Assembly: GCF_028736925.1 (NCBI RefSeq) | Contig: NZ_JAQZAT010000006.1 | Span: forward strand, 62,001 to 126,000 | Direction of reading: 5' to 3' | Length of the DNA stretch: 64,000 nt | DNA from: Flavivirga sp. 57AJ16 | GTDB taxonomy: Bacteria; Bacteroidota; Bacteroidia; Flavobacteriales; Flavobacteriaceae | In this document: in pieces, positions 1 to 8,610 of the stretch | Position numbering within the stretch: position 1 is the stretch's first letter | How the letters are laid out: each line of letters starts with the position of its first letter | Notes under the pieces: model-generated | The model's database searches: none | The model's input: only the letters and a program-made list of their open reading frames with translations | Told to the model about the DNA's origin: nothing | Program-made: the position numbers and the translations under genes

Positions 1-279
1 TTTTCCGGGCCAAAGGATGTTCTCTTCTCCTGCCACTACTTTTTCTACATACGGTTTAAGCGCTTCATAATCCCTAATGGGAACGCTTTTAACAAAATCG
101 GCATAGGTATTTATACTTATAAAATCGTGATCTTTACCAAAGGCCGTGTTAGCTGCTTTTGATATTAAATTATGAAACACTTCTTCCTGGGTTTCAACAG
201 GGGCAGAAGCCCACTTTTGAATGCTTTTATAAACACGCTTCGCAAACGGTTTTGCTAATACAGATTTTAATGATAACAT
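1..279 (-). CDS. GH3 auxin-responsive-promoter family protein, N-terminal part
   Basis: Partial gene running off the left edge; 93 codons are visible, starting MLSLKSVLAKPFAKRVYKSI. The segment FGKDHDF followed by a stretch ending in PIRDYEALKPYV matches the N-terminus of Bacteroidota GH3-family (IPR004993-type) acyl-adenylating proteins, which resemble plant acyl acid-amido synthetases. The catalytic domain lies outside the window, so substrate cannot be guessed. The same-strand M23 peptidase gene lies 101 bp upstream, and a pairing of these two genes is common in flavobacteria. The start is chosen because the frame opens there and no earlier in-frame ATG gives family-like sequence. Confidence 0.8.
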   Translation of the reverse strand, partial: MLSLKSVLAKPFAKRVYKSIQKWASAPVETQEEVFHNLISKAANTAFGKDHDFISINTYADFVKSVPIRDYEALKPYVEKVVAGEENILWPGK

Positions 280-380
280 GCTCTTGTTTATATTTTAGAC
301 GGAAGGTAAAGTATATTCCACTAGGTTTGTAAAGTCTCTTTTGTGGACTGAATACTGCAACTGACTGCTAAGGACCTTTT

Positions 381-1247
381 TCATTTAAAATCTATAAAAT
401 TTGTTGGGTTAATTGGGTAACCATCGTTCCAAAGCTCGAAATGTAAATGAGGGCCTGTGGATAGCTCTCCCGTATTTCCTGCCGTCGCAATAACTTCTCC
501 TGCTTTAACCAAATCACCTTGTATTTTTGTGAGAGCTGCATTGTGCTTATAAACAGAAATTAACCCATAACTATGTTCTATAATAATAACATATCCTGTA
601 CTAGCTGTCCATTCTGCAAAAATCACAATCCCATCTGCTGTCGCTTTAATAGGGGTGTCTTTCGCTAATACTATATCGACGGCATAATGTTTTTCTTTTA
701 AATTATATGGTTCGCTTATCGTTCCATTTGCTGGTGGAAATAACACAAAGTTAGTTGAAGAGGTCGCAGACTCAAACAAATTATACTTATCTTCTTTATC
801 CACTTTCTCCCTTAAAATAGAATCTTCCAATATAGGAGCAAAATCGACTTCACTTGCTTCTGTCCTAACAGCTTCAATAATAGAATCTTTATTAAAATCA
901 CTGGCACTTACATCGCCCTTTAACACTTTCTTTATAGAGGTATAATACAGTTCGTTCATAGCAATAACCTGTTGCAAAGAATCTGTTTTGTAATTTAAAT
1001 CTGTAGCCTGCTTTTTTAAAGCGGTCGACGAATACCCAGGAATATATTCCCTAAGTGGCGTAAACGCTATTATTATATATGTTAAAGTTATTAAAAACAC
1101 CGCTATCAAGGAGCTTAAAACAAAAACATTGAGTCGTGTTAGCTTAAAGGATATACGCTCTTCGAACGTATCCTCATTAAGTACTACCAAGCGGTACTTA
1201 TCTAATAATTTTCGTTTTATCTTTTTAGGTTTCTTATTTTCTTCCAT
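381..1247 (-). CDS. M23 family metallopeptidase, membrane anchored
   Basis: 288 aa. A basic cytoplasmic N-terminus (residues 1-40) is followed by one membrane segment (about 41-62), a periplasmic linker with coiled-coil character, and a C-terminal LytM/M23 domain (about 170-288). Zinc ligands are visible: HYAVD (the HxxxD motif) and HLHFELW (the HxH motif). The family cleaves peptidoglycan cross-links or, when degenerate, activates amidases; here the ligands look intact, so catalytic activity is likely. It sits just upstream of the GH3-type gene on the same strand. The short lysine-rich start (MEENKKPKKIKRK) is typical for flavobacterial homologues. Confidence 0.9.
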   Translation of the reverse strand: MEENKKPKKIKRKLLDKYRLVVLNEDTFEERISFKLTRLNVFVLSSLIAVFLITLTYIIIAFTPLREYIPGYSSTALKKQATDLNYKTDSLQQVIAMNELYYTSIKKVLKGDVSASDFNKDSIIEAVRTEASEVDFAPILEDSILREKVDKEDKYNLFESATSSTNFVLFPPANGTISEPYNLKEKHYAVDIVLAKDTPIKATADGIVIFAEWTASTGYVIIIEHSYGLISVYKHNAALTKIQGDLVKAGEVIATAGNTGELSTGPHLHFELWNDGYPINPTNFIDFK

Positions 1248-1918
1248 TGAAGTGATTTAAGCTACTCAGCCAAGCTGGGCATATGTTTTTTGACTGAAGT
1301 GAAAAATAGTGATTTTACTCATCCACGCTTGTTGCGTGGCAGGAAAACTCGGTTTTGAAGAGTTACAAAGCCATGTTTTCAAACTTGGTAGTTTAACCGT
1401 GCCTTTGTCATGACAGGCTAATCCCGTTTTCCCAGTAGGACCTTTTAGTTTAATACTCCCGCTCGCACGAAGTAGTCTACTCCCAAGTAAAGGTTTTTTT
1501 GAACTGCATAGCACTTGTACTGAGCGAAGCCGAAATATCGCTAGAGAGTCATAAAAAGACAAAATGTGAAAAGGGATACCTGCCCGACGGTAGACAGGAA
1601 AGGACATTTTGCAGCCAATTATAAAAAGTTTAAACCACTTCATTAAAAACAAAATTAAATAAAATTATTACAAGACCTATTTTGTCTTAGAACTTATTTA
1701 GACTTTTTGGATTTAAGCGAAAATTAGAAGTTTTCAAATTTGTTGAAGATTTTTTTGAGTTGCATAGCAGAGCTACGGAAGGAAAAAAAGACAAAACAAA
1801 TTTGAAAACAGCAATTTTTTAGCAAATTGAAAAAGTCTAAATGAGTTCATACTAAAGTTACACTTAAAACGATATTATTAAACATTAATTATTAACTTTA
1901 CACCATAAAATTATTATT
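1248..1918. other. Gene-free spacer with degenerate repeats
   Basis: No protein-like frame is convincing. The left half (about 1310-1610) contains fragments of dispersed intergenic repeats: TACTGAGCGAAGCCGAAAT near 1518, a variant of the family also seen inside gltX, and CCTGCCCGACGGTAGACAGG near 1580, a variant of the palindrome at 59,988. The right half carries a long imperfect hairpin (separate entry). A 128-codon open frame on the minus strand is composed of these repeats and is rejected as a gene. Confidence 0.6.
1687..1855. repeat. MITE-like long inverted repeat
   Basis: Two arms of about 60 nt face each other around a roughly 40-nt centre. The outer ends read AGAACTTATTTAGACTTTTT and, as reverse complement of the right end, TGAACTCATTTAGACTTTTT; further in, both arms contain TTTTCAAATTTGTT. 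The structure could be a miniature inverted-repeat element or act as a bidirectional transcription stop between the minus-strand M23 gene and plus-strand tatA. No transposase gene is nearby. Confidence 0.6.
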
Positions 1919-2098
1919 ATGAGTTTATATATGTTACCATTAGCAATTGGACCTTGGCAAATAGCATTGATCGTACTTGCTGTTTTGCTATTGTTTGGCG
2001 GAAAAAAAATTCCAGAATTAATGCGTGGATTGGGTAGTGGTATTAAAGAGTTTAAAGACGCTAGCAAAGAAGAGGAAAAAGAAGATAAAAAAGAGTAG
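1919..2098 (+). CDS. tatA: Sec-independent translocase subunit TatA
   Basis: A 59-aa gene, easy to miss because of its size. The product begins [20 protein letters not shown] and shows the TatA/E layout: a short periplasmic N-terminus, one membrane helix (about 12-26), the hinge [14 protein letters not shown], an amphipathic helix and a charged tail ending in [10 protein letters not shown]. TatA forms the pore that exports folded proteins with twin-arginine signals. tatB/tatC are not in the window. A start at the second Met (position 1931) is possible. It is flanked by repeat-rich spacers on both sides. Confidence 0.9.
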   Translation: MSLYMLPLAIGPWQIALIVLAVLLLFGGKKIPELMRGLGSGIKEFKDASKEEEKEDKKE

Positions 2099-2411
2099 TC
2101 ATTTACTTTTCAAATAAAAAAGCTCCTTATTACGCTACCACGTGGATACATTCTTAAAAAGACACGAATTACACGGATTTGCACAAATCTACCACCTTAT
2201 GGTTACGTAGTCTTGGGCTAAGCTTGAGCACAAAATCACCAAACTTTTACAGGATTGAAATCTTGACTACCGACAGATTAATCAGTCCGCACTTATTACG
2301 TGGGAAAAGTTGCGAAGCAAAGCATTCAAAACAGATCGTTGAACCACGCCTTTGTCGTGGTAAGCTAATCCCCGGTTTTCAGCAGCATCCCAGATCGATA
2401 CTTCTTATTAT
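2099..2411. other. Gene-free spacer with degenerate repeats
   Basis: No credible gene. The stretch shares wording with the spacer at 1310-1440, for example TTATTACGTGG and CCACGCCTTTGTCGTGG beside TTGTTGCGTGG and CCGTGCCTTTGTCATGA, followed in both by a GCTAATCCC segment. I read both as decayed copies of the same intergenic repeat on either side of tatA. Confidence 0.5.
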
Positions 2412-3416
2412 TTAATCAATTTTAACTGACTTAATAATGGCCTCTAACTCCAGCATATAGTTTCGTTTCTCTACAGATGGTGCAAATATAAATCCTTCAA
2501 TACCAACCCATCGTTCGTTTACTTTATCTTCAATAGTATAATTAATAAATGGTCCTCCCATAAAGTCATTGGTTAGCTCCCAAAGGCCTTTAGTTTCAAA
2601 AGCAGGTTTATTATCTAAAATTGTTTCACCATGAAAAGGTGCATAAGCACCTTCTGTTATCATAAAAGAATTAACTGTATCTCCATTAGCATTTACTACC
2701 CCATCTAATCTTCCTTTAATATAAGCCTCCCCAATGGAATCTCTAATTTTTATTATTTGAATTACTGTACTATCATTTCTTTTTAAAGCTTCAAAAGGCA
2801 ATTCGTAAATCATTAAATGTGAATGTCCTGTTGTAATGTCTTTTCTAAACCAGAAGAAATTATCAGTCTCTTTAACAACATGGTAAATAGACGGAAATCG
2901 AATTGTTAATCCTAATTTTTCTCTAATTGAAGTAAAGCTATGAAGCGATTTGCCCATTTGACGTTGCCTTTCGGCAATCTCTTCATTCCTAAAAGTTTCA
3001 ATTATTCTCACCTTATCTTGAGTAATCAAATCAATAATGTCTTGTTTTGTTTTACCAGAGACCACTATAACCTTCTGGGGTTTAGCATACACGTCTTTTA
3101 AAACTTCAATACCAGGTTCTTTGTTCATTTCTATTTTTAAAATGGTTCTGTTTTTAGTTACAAAGCCAGAAAAAACAGCTGGGGGTATTTGGTTAATAGT
3201 GAATGTAGGTTCGTCCTGGGGTAGACCATAAATAGGTTTAGCAAGTACCGTTCTTATAGCTTCTCCAATACTGCCGCTCCATAGTTCGTTAGTCACAACA
3301 ACAGAAATGTTGTTTATATTACCCGAAGAATCTAAAAGAAATTTTTCATTTGAAGCCTTTTTATCTCCACAAGAAAAAACGAATAATAACGATGCTAAAA
3401 AAAGAATATGTTTCAT
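2412..3416 (-). CDS. DUF4837 family lipoprotein
   Basis: 334 aa when started at the ATG at 3416, giving MKHILFLASLLFVFSCGDKK: a lipoprotein signal with the acylated Cys at residue 16. A longer frame upstream would add about 20 residues that come from an intergenic repeat (CCTACTGATAGGCAGGTGTCG), so it is rejected. The mature part is a soluble periplasmic protein of the DUF4837 family, which is restricted to Bacteroidota and has no established role. It lies downstream of the lytic transglycosylase gene on the same strand, an arrangement common in flavobacteria, suggesting an envelope role (inference). Confidence 0.85.
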   Translation of the reverse strand: MKHILFLASLLFVFSCGDKKASNEKFLLDSSGNINNISVVVTNELWSGSIGEAIRTVLAKPIYGLPQDEPTFTINQIPPAVFSGFVTKNRTILKIEMNKEPGIEVLKDVYAKPQKVIVVSGKTKQDIIDLITQDKVRIIETFRNEEIAERQRQMGKSLHSFTSIREKLGLTIRFPSIYHVVKETDNFFWFRKDITTGHSHLMIYELPFEALKRNDSTVIQIIKIRDSIGEAYIKGRLDGVVNANGDTVNSFMITEGAYAPFHGETILDNKPAFETKGLWELTNDFMGGPFINYTIEDKVNERWVGIEGFIFAPSVEKRNYMLELEAIIKSVKID

Positions 3417-3562
3417 GTGTTTATATTTATTGTTTTTATAGGCCCGATCACCTACTGATAGGCAGGTGTCGTTCACCAATAATTATTTTGGTTGGTGCCA
3501 ACTTTATTTATTACGACTTATTTTATAATAGTTTTTGATTTTTGGAATTGAAGTCATTTAAA

Positions 3563-5116
3563 TTACCCCTTTGATATTTTAAGTTTCATTCCAGGTTTCA
3601 ATTTATTACCACTAATACCATTCCAATCTTTAATATTTTGAACAGAAACTCCAGGAAATTTTTGTGAAATACTCCATAAAGAGTCTCCATTTTCAACAAC
3701 ATAGGTAACGACATCCCCAGAAATAGGCTTCACTTTTGTCGGTTTTTTTACAGAAGTCGGTGGAGCAACATAAGGTTTTCTGGGGTAAATAGTGAGACGT
3801 TGCCCTATTCTTAAATTATTACTTCTTAAGCCATTCCACTTTTTTATATCACTAACCCGAACCCCATATCTTCTGGAAATTTTCCCTAAATAATCTCCCG
3901 ATCTTACTTTATATCGCACTCTATCCGTCGCGTTAAAAAATTGAGGCAACGGTTTTTCCCGTCTATCGAATTCTGCTTTGGCAAACGCATAAATTTTCTC
4001 TTCATTATTAACAAAATCCCCTATAACATCTATAGGTAATCTTAAAACATAATTTTCGCCTTTAATAATGGGTATGATATCTAATTTGTATGACGGATTT
4101 AAAAACTGAAGTTTTTCAATAGGTGTACCTGTAACTTCCGAAACTTGATCTAGGGTAATCATATGCTTTACTCTTATGGTATCTGTTTCAAAATAAGCCA
4201 CCTCTGGTTTATATTGTTTAAAGCCATGTTCTTTTGCATACTCAAAAATATACATATTGGCCAAAAATGCTGGCAAGTATCCTGCTGTTTCACGTGGTAA
4301 ATTATGTCTTATATTCCAATAATTCTGATAACCGCCCGAACGCCTTATGGCTTTTGTCACATTTCCCGGTCCCGAATTATATGCTGCTAAAGCTAAATCC
4401 CAGTCTCCAAAAATTTCATAAAGCTTCGATAAATATTTTGAAGCTGCCTCTGTAGATTTAATAGGGTCGCTACGCTCATCAACATAGCTACTAACATCCA
4501 ATCCATACATTTTCCCTGTACCAAACATAAACTGCCACAGACCGGTGGCACCAACTCTGGACTTGGCTCTTGGTTTTAGCGCAGATTCAACAATAGCCAA
4601 ATATTTTATTTCTAAAGGGATTTCGTGATTATCCAGCTCGCGTTCGAACATAGGAAAATAAAAAGCACTCAACGTTATTAGTTTTTGAATGGACTTTCTT
4701 CTATGTTTTAAATATGATTTAATAACACTTTCCAATGCGGGATTATATGCCACATTAAAAGGTGTTCTGGCGTCTAATTCTTTTAAACGTGCTTTTAACG
4801 TATCGGTAGGGAGCTCGGGATAATCAACAGCTTCAAAATCCAGCTCTGTAACAGATTTGTATATGGTATCGAACAAGGTATTACTATACAGCTCTTCAAA
4901 CCATTTTTCGTCTAATTTAGCAGCTAGCTCATTATCTTTAAGGTTTTTTATCGAAGTACTATCTGTTTCCGCTTTAATAGGTTTAACTAAGCGGGATTTC
5001 CCATCAATTAAAGAGTCTTTAATCACTTCTTTTTGTGAAGCAACAGTCTGTTTATCCTGTGAAAAAGAAGTCCCAATATTTAGGAGTACTATAATTGTAA
5101 GAAAACGAAAAGCCAT
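3563..5116 (-). CDS. mltD: Membrane-bound lytic murein transglycosylase D-like, two LysM domains
   Basis: 517 aa. A signal peptide (1-19, cut after TSFSQ) is followed by a spacer, a family 1 lytic transglycosylase (SLT) domain (about 150-300) and two LysM peptidoglycan-binding repeats (about 404-448 and 470-515). The catalytic Glu is E177 in AIVESALKP, and the GATGLWQF and AAYNSGPGNV motifs are intact. The enzyme cuts glycan strands to 1,6-anhydro-muropeptides. It lacks a lipobox, so unlike E. coli MltD it is probably soluble in the periplasm or held by LysM. pgk lies 310 bp upstream on the same strand. Confidence 0.92.
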   Translation of the reverse strand: MAFRFLTIIVLLNIGTSFSQDKQTVASQKEVIKDSLIDGKSRLVKPIKAETDSTSIKNLKDNELAAKLDEKWFEELYSNTLFDTIYKSVTELDFEAVDYPELPTDTLKARLKELDARTPFNVAYNPALESVIKSYLKHRRKSIQKLITLSAFYFPMFERELDNHEIPLEIKYLAIVESALKPRAKSRVGATGLWQFMFGTGKMYGLDVSSYVDERSDPIKSTEAASKYLSKLYEIFGDWDLALAAYNSGPGNVTKAIRRSGGYQNYWNIRHNLPRETAGYLPAFLANMYIFEYAKEHGFKQYKPEVAYFETDTIRVKHMITLDQVSEVTGTPIEKLQFLNPSYKLDIIPIIKGENYVLRLPIDVIGDFVNNEEKIYAFAKAEFDRREKPLPQFFNATDRVRYKVRSGDYLGKISRRYGVRVSDIKKWNGLRSNNLRIGQRLTIYPRKPYVAPPTSVKKPTKVKPISGDVVTYVVENGDSLWSISQKFPGVSVQNIKDWNGISGNKLKPGMKLKISKG

Positions 5117-5352
5117 AAAATCTATTCAGTTGATTATTGAAAGATATTATGGCTAAAATCGTATTTTTTAAGCGAAATAAAAAATTTCTTGAAAAAACCA
5201 CACTAACCAATTGATTAAAAGCATATTATATATTTATTAAAGAAGCTTTTTATTTCAGGTTTCCATATTACGGGAAGCGCCATTTCAAAGACAACCTCAA
5301 AGCTTTACTTTGAAGAATTTTTATTGACCTGAAAGCTTAATTGAATATATTA

Positions 5353-5426
5353 TATCAAATAAACTTTAAAATAACACTAATAATTCATTTCTATCGCACA
5401 CACACTATTTTAAAACCCATTTGATA
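5353..5426. repeat. Short inverted-repeat element between pgk and the transglycosylase gene
   Basis: Ends TATCAAATAAACTTTAAAA and, inverted, TATCAAATGGGTTTTAAAA match at 15 of 19 positions. The left end closely matches the element at 35,231 (TACCAAATAAACTTCAAAA), so both are copies of one dispersed family. The right end abuts the pgk stop codon and may serve as its terminator. The rest of the 310-bp spacer (5117-5352) shows nothing I can name. Confidence 0.5.
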
Positions 5427-6614
5427 TTATTCTAAAATGGCAGCTATTCCTGGTAATGTTTTACCTTCTAAGCTTTCAAGCATGGCACCACCTCCCGTAC
5501 TTACATAACTTACTTTGTTTTCGAATCCAAATTGTTTCACTGCTGCAACAGAATCACCACCTCCAACTAATGAAAATGCGCCCTTTTTAGTTGCTTCGGC
5601 AATAGAATTCCCCAGTTCTATAGTCCCGCCGGCAAAGCTTTCCATTTCGAAAACACCTAACGGACCGTTCCAAAGTATGGTTTTAGATTGCATAACGATG
5701 TCATGAAACTGGGCTCTCGATTTTGGGCCTGCATCAACACCTTCCCAACCGTCAGGGATGGCATTTATATCCAAGGTTTGTGTGTTGGCATCATTACTAA
5801 AATCATCGGCAGCAATCACATCTACAGGAATATGTACTTGCACGTTTTTCTCTTTTGCCTGTTCTAAGATCTTTAAAGCCAATGGCATTTTATCATCTTC
5901 ACAAATAGAGTTACCAATTTTCCCGCCTTGTGCCTTAATAAAAGTAAAAGCCATACCACCTCCAATAATTAAATGGTCTACTTTGTCTAAAATGTTTTCT
6001 ATTATTGTGATTTTAGATGATACTTTTGCTCCGCCAAGTATGGCTAAAACTGGTTTTTCTCCAGTTTTCATAACTTTTTCAATGCTTTCTATCTCTTGTG
6101 CCAATAAACTTCCAAAACATTTGTTCTCTGGAAAAAACTGTGCTACAATAGTTGTAGAAGCATGTGCCCTATGCGCTGTGCCAAAAGCATCGTTTACATA
6201 AATATCCCCTAATTTGGACAGTTGTTCTGCGAACTCTTTGTCTCCAGCAGTTTCTTCTTCATAATAACGTAAATTTTCCAGTAGTAAAACCTGCCCTGGT
6301 TCTAAGCTCGCTGCTGCTGCTTCCACTTCAGCACCTACACAATCTTTTACGAATTTCACTTCAACGCCTAAAATATCTTCGACTTTTTCTGCAATATGCC
6401 CTAAAGAAAAGGCTTCTTGAAAGCCTTTTGGCCGTCCTAAATGCGACATTAAAATACAGCTTCCGCCATCTTCTAAAATTTTAATGATCGTTGGTTTTGC
6501 AGATACAATCCGTGTGGCATCCGTTACTTCAAAATTTTCATTTAAAGGCACATTAAAGTCTACACGAATTAGTGCTTTTTTATTTTCAAAATTAAAATCG
6601 TTGAGCGTTTTCAT
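5427..6614 (-). CDS. pgk: Phosphoglycerate kinase
   Basis: 395 aa, full length for the family. Interconverts 1,3-bisphosphoglycerate + ADP and 3-phosphoglycerate + ATP in glycolysis. Visible signatures: [10 protein letters not shown] near the N-terminus, SHLGRPKG substrate-binding segment, the hinge-region motif GGAKVSSKI, and the C-terminal nucleotide motif [15 protein letters not shown]. Cytoplasmic. It is preceded by a good Bacteroidota promoter (separate entry) with a leader of about 22 nt, and is followed by an inverted-repeat element at its stop codon. Confidence 0.98.
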   Translation of the reverse strand: MKTLNDFNFENKKALIRVDFNVPLNENFEVTDATRIVSAKPTIIKILEDGGSCILMSHLGRPKGFQEAFSLGHIAEKVEDILGVEVKFVKDCVGAEVEAAAASLEPGQVLLLENLRYYEEETAGDKEFAEQLSKLGDIYVNDAFGTAHRAHASTTIVAQFFPENKCFGSLLAQEIESIEKVMKTGEKPVLAILGGAKVSSKITIIENILDKVDHLIIGGGMAFTFIKAQGGKIGNSICEDDKMPLALKILEQAKEKNVQVHIPVDVIAADDFSNDANTQTLDINAIPDGWEGVDAGPKSRAQFHDIVMQSKTILWNGPLGVFEMESFAGGTIELGNSIAEATKKGAFSLVGGGDSVAAVKQFGFENKVSYVSTGGGAMLESLEGKTLPGIAAILE

Positions 6615-6642
6615 TGGTTCGTTTTTATTATTTTTTTATTAT

Positions 6643-6674
6643 CAAATGTAATATTTGTGTCAAGATGAGTTCAA
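6643..6674 (-). promoter_or_regulatory. Candidate pgk promoter
   Basis: On the minus strand TTG (6674-6672), 21 nt, then TACATTTG (6650-6643) fit the Bacteroidota sigma-ABfr pattern TTG-N(19-23)-TAnnTTTG. The expected start of transcription is about 20 nt before the pgk ATG. A second TACATTTG near 6731-6738 lacks an upstream TTG at the right distance. Confidence 0.45.
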
Positions 6675-7095
6675 TACGAAACATACATATTTCGTTCCTA
6701 TTTATTTTGTGTTTCCCCAACTATTTGACACACAAATGTAACTAATTAAAAACAGCTAAAAAACCTGTTTTTTCACGAAAACGATATAGCTTGTGAAGAT
6801 TATTAATAAATCGATTATTTCTTTACCCTTTTGTTGAAAATCCAGAGTTTGTAAGCAAAACAAGCTCTTTAATGCTTTCTAAAATAATTTTCTTTATTTT
6901 TTTTTCATAATAGAGGTTTCATACCAATTGGCAAGTGAAATGAGCCTTAAATAATTTGAATTATAGTGTGCTTATATGAAATAGAAAACATGTAAAAAAT
7001 GGCTGTGTGTGTTTTTGAGCAATTTTAAATCAGAACCTGTATTACTTATCGTTTCCGTGCTTTAACATCTAATAAAAAATGTGTAGGTTTGTTTT
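6675..7095. other. A+T-rich divergent spacer between pgk and holB
   Basis: The divergent intergenic region is about 480 bp including the pgk promoter. It has poly-A/T runs and no frame with protein character. GTCAAGATGAGTTCA near 6658 equals the right end of the dispersed element at 8315-8426, perhaps a remnant. TTTAAATCAGAACC near 7024 recurs at 33,452. Confidence 0.4.
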
Positions 7096-8250
7096 ATGCT
7101 TTTTGAAGACGTTTTAGGTCAGGATCACATTAAAAATCATTTAACACAAAGTGTTGACAATGGTAGAATTCCACATGCACAGTTATTTGTTGGAAAGGAG
7201 GGCTGTGGTACATTACCAATGGCTTTAGCCTATGCTCAATATATTCTATGCTCGAATACTGATGGGAAAAACACCACTGGAAATGAAGCCTGCAACCTAA
7301 AGTTTAAAAACATATCACATCCCGATTTACATTTTGCTTTTCCTGTAACGACTAGCAACAAAGCAAAAAGTCACCCTGTTTCTAGTCATTATCTTGAAGA
7401 GTGGCGTCAATTATTAAAAGAACAGCCTTACGGAAACCTTTTTGATTGGTATAAATTGCTTGGTGTTGATAATAAACAAGGGCAAATAGGTGTAGATGAA
7501 GCACATGATATTGTAAAATCCTTAACTTTAAAATCTTACGAAGGCGGTTATAAAGTGATGCTTATATGGATGGCAGAAAAGATGAACACAGCTTGTGCCA
7601 ACAAACTTTTAAAACTTATTGAAGAGCCTCCAAACAAAACCATTTTTATTCTTATTGCTGAAGACGAAGAGCAGCTAATCAATACTATTAGATCCCGTTG
7701 CCAAGTTCTACATTTTCCACCCTTGGCAGAAAATGTTATAAAAGATGCTTTGGTTAAAAATTATAACATAGAGCTACCTATTGCAACTAAAATAGCACAT
7801 CAATCTAATGGAAATTATAATAAAGCTTGTGACTTGGTTTATCAAGATTCTGAAGATTTGCAGTTTGAAGAATGGTTTATTTTCTGGATTCGAAGTGCTT
7901 TTAAAGCGAAAGGGAATAAGGCAGCCATACACGATCTTATTTCGTGGAGTGAAGATATAGCCAAAACAGGACGGGAAACACAAAAGCAATTTTTACATTT
8001 CTGCTTGGATTTTTTTAGACAAGCTTTACTTCTAAATTACAATGCTACAGATTTGGTTTATTTAGAGACTAAAGCGCCAAAATTTAAATTAGAAAACTTT
8101 GCGCCTTATATACATGGAAACAATATTTTGGAAATTAACGATGAGCTTCAAGATGCTATTTATCATATTGAACGTAATGGTAATTCTAAAATTATCTTAA
8201 CCGACCTGTCCATCAAGCTTACGCGTTTGCTTCATAAGAAATCTTCGTAA
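7096..8250 (+). CDS. holB: DNA polymerase III delta' subunit
   Basis: 384 aa. The N-terminus FEDVLGQDHIKNHLTQSV with IPHAQLF and the degenerate P-loop region GKEGCGT is the clamp-loader AAA+ fold; KLLKLIEEPPNKTIFILIAE and TIRSRCQ (the SRC sensor motif) are diagnostic. The delta' subunit is the stator of the clamp loader that places the beta clamp on primed DNA. The C-terminal third (about 250-384) is the less conserved collar domain. It stands alone between divergent pgk and a repeat-bearing spacer. Confidence 0.93.
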   Translation: MLFEDVLGQDHIKNHLTQSVDNGRIPHAQLFVGKEGCGTLPMALAYAQYILCSNTDGKNTTGNEACNLKFKNISHPDLHFAFPVTTSNKAKSHPVSSHYLEEWRQLLKEQPYGNLFDWYKLLGVDNKQGQIGVDEAHDIVKSLTLKSYEGGYKVMLIWMAEKMNTACANKLLKLIEEPPNKTIFILIAEDEEQLINTIRSRCQVLHFPPLAENVIKDALVKNYNIELPIATKIAHQSNGNYNKACDLVYQDSEDLQFEEWFIFWIRSAFKAKGNKAAIHDLISWSEDIAKTGRETQKQFLHFCLDFFRQALLLNYNATDLVYLETKAPKFKLENFAPYIHGNNILEINDELQDAIYHIERNGNSKIILTDLSIKLTRLLHKKSS

Positions 8251-8314
8251 TGAAACCTCGTTTATAGAAGTTACTTTTCTTAACCGTAGCAATGCTATGC
8301 CTTCCTAAAAGTGC

Positions 8315-8426
8315 CTCATCTGGACAAATTTTATCTCATTTTAGTTCTCTTAACTCTTATTATCATAAATCGGAGTTCATGAATCTTCGATTTCGGTTAA
8401 ACTCATAAAGTCAAGATGAGTTCATT
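8315..8426. repeat. Dispersed intergenic repeat, copy 1
   Basis: About 110 nt beginning CTCATCT and ending AGTCAAGATGAGTTCAT. It aligns almost without gaps to 57,437-57,547, sharing long exact runs such as CTTAACTCTTATTATCATAA and GGAGTTCATGAATCTTCGAT. It occupies much of the 360-bp spacer between holB and rnr; no gene is visible in the rest. A TAnnTTTG box (TAACTTTG, 8509-8516) between the repeat and rnr may be part of its promoter, though no TTG sits at the usual distance. Confidence 0.7.
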
Positions 8427-8610
8427 TAAAAAAGGGTGTTATTTATGTGGAATCCCTTTTCTTTTTCATAGCTTAACATAAAAAAAATACGATTAAATAT
8501 TTTAAATGTAACTTTGCATAAAACTTAATGCTAATAACTTCACTACTTATTAAGTTTAAAATAACTAATTCCTATATATCTTTAGGAAATGACCATGAAT
8601 TAAATTATAA

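Noticed and set aside
1266-1652. 128-codon minus-strand open frame
   Set aside because: Made of dispersed repeat fragments, no protein-like pattern, no homologous feel; treated as spacer.
2179-2415. 78-codon plus-strand open frame
   Set aside because: Lies in decayed repeat sequence and has no domain or signal; also runs into the end of the DUF4837 gene.
3417-3479. N-terminal extension of the DUF4837 lipoprotein
   Set aside because: The extra residues come from a repeat unit and would hide the lipoprotein signal; the internal ATG at 3416 is better.
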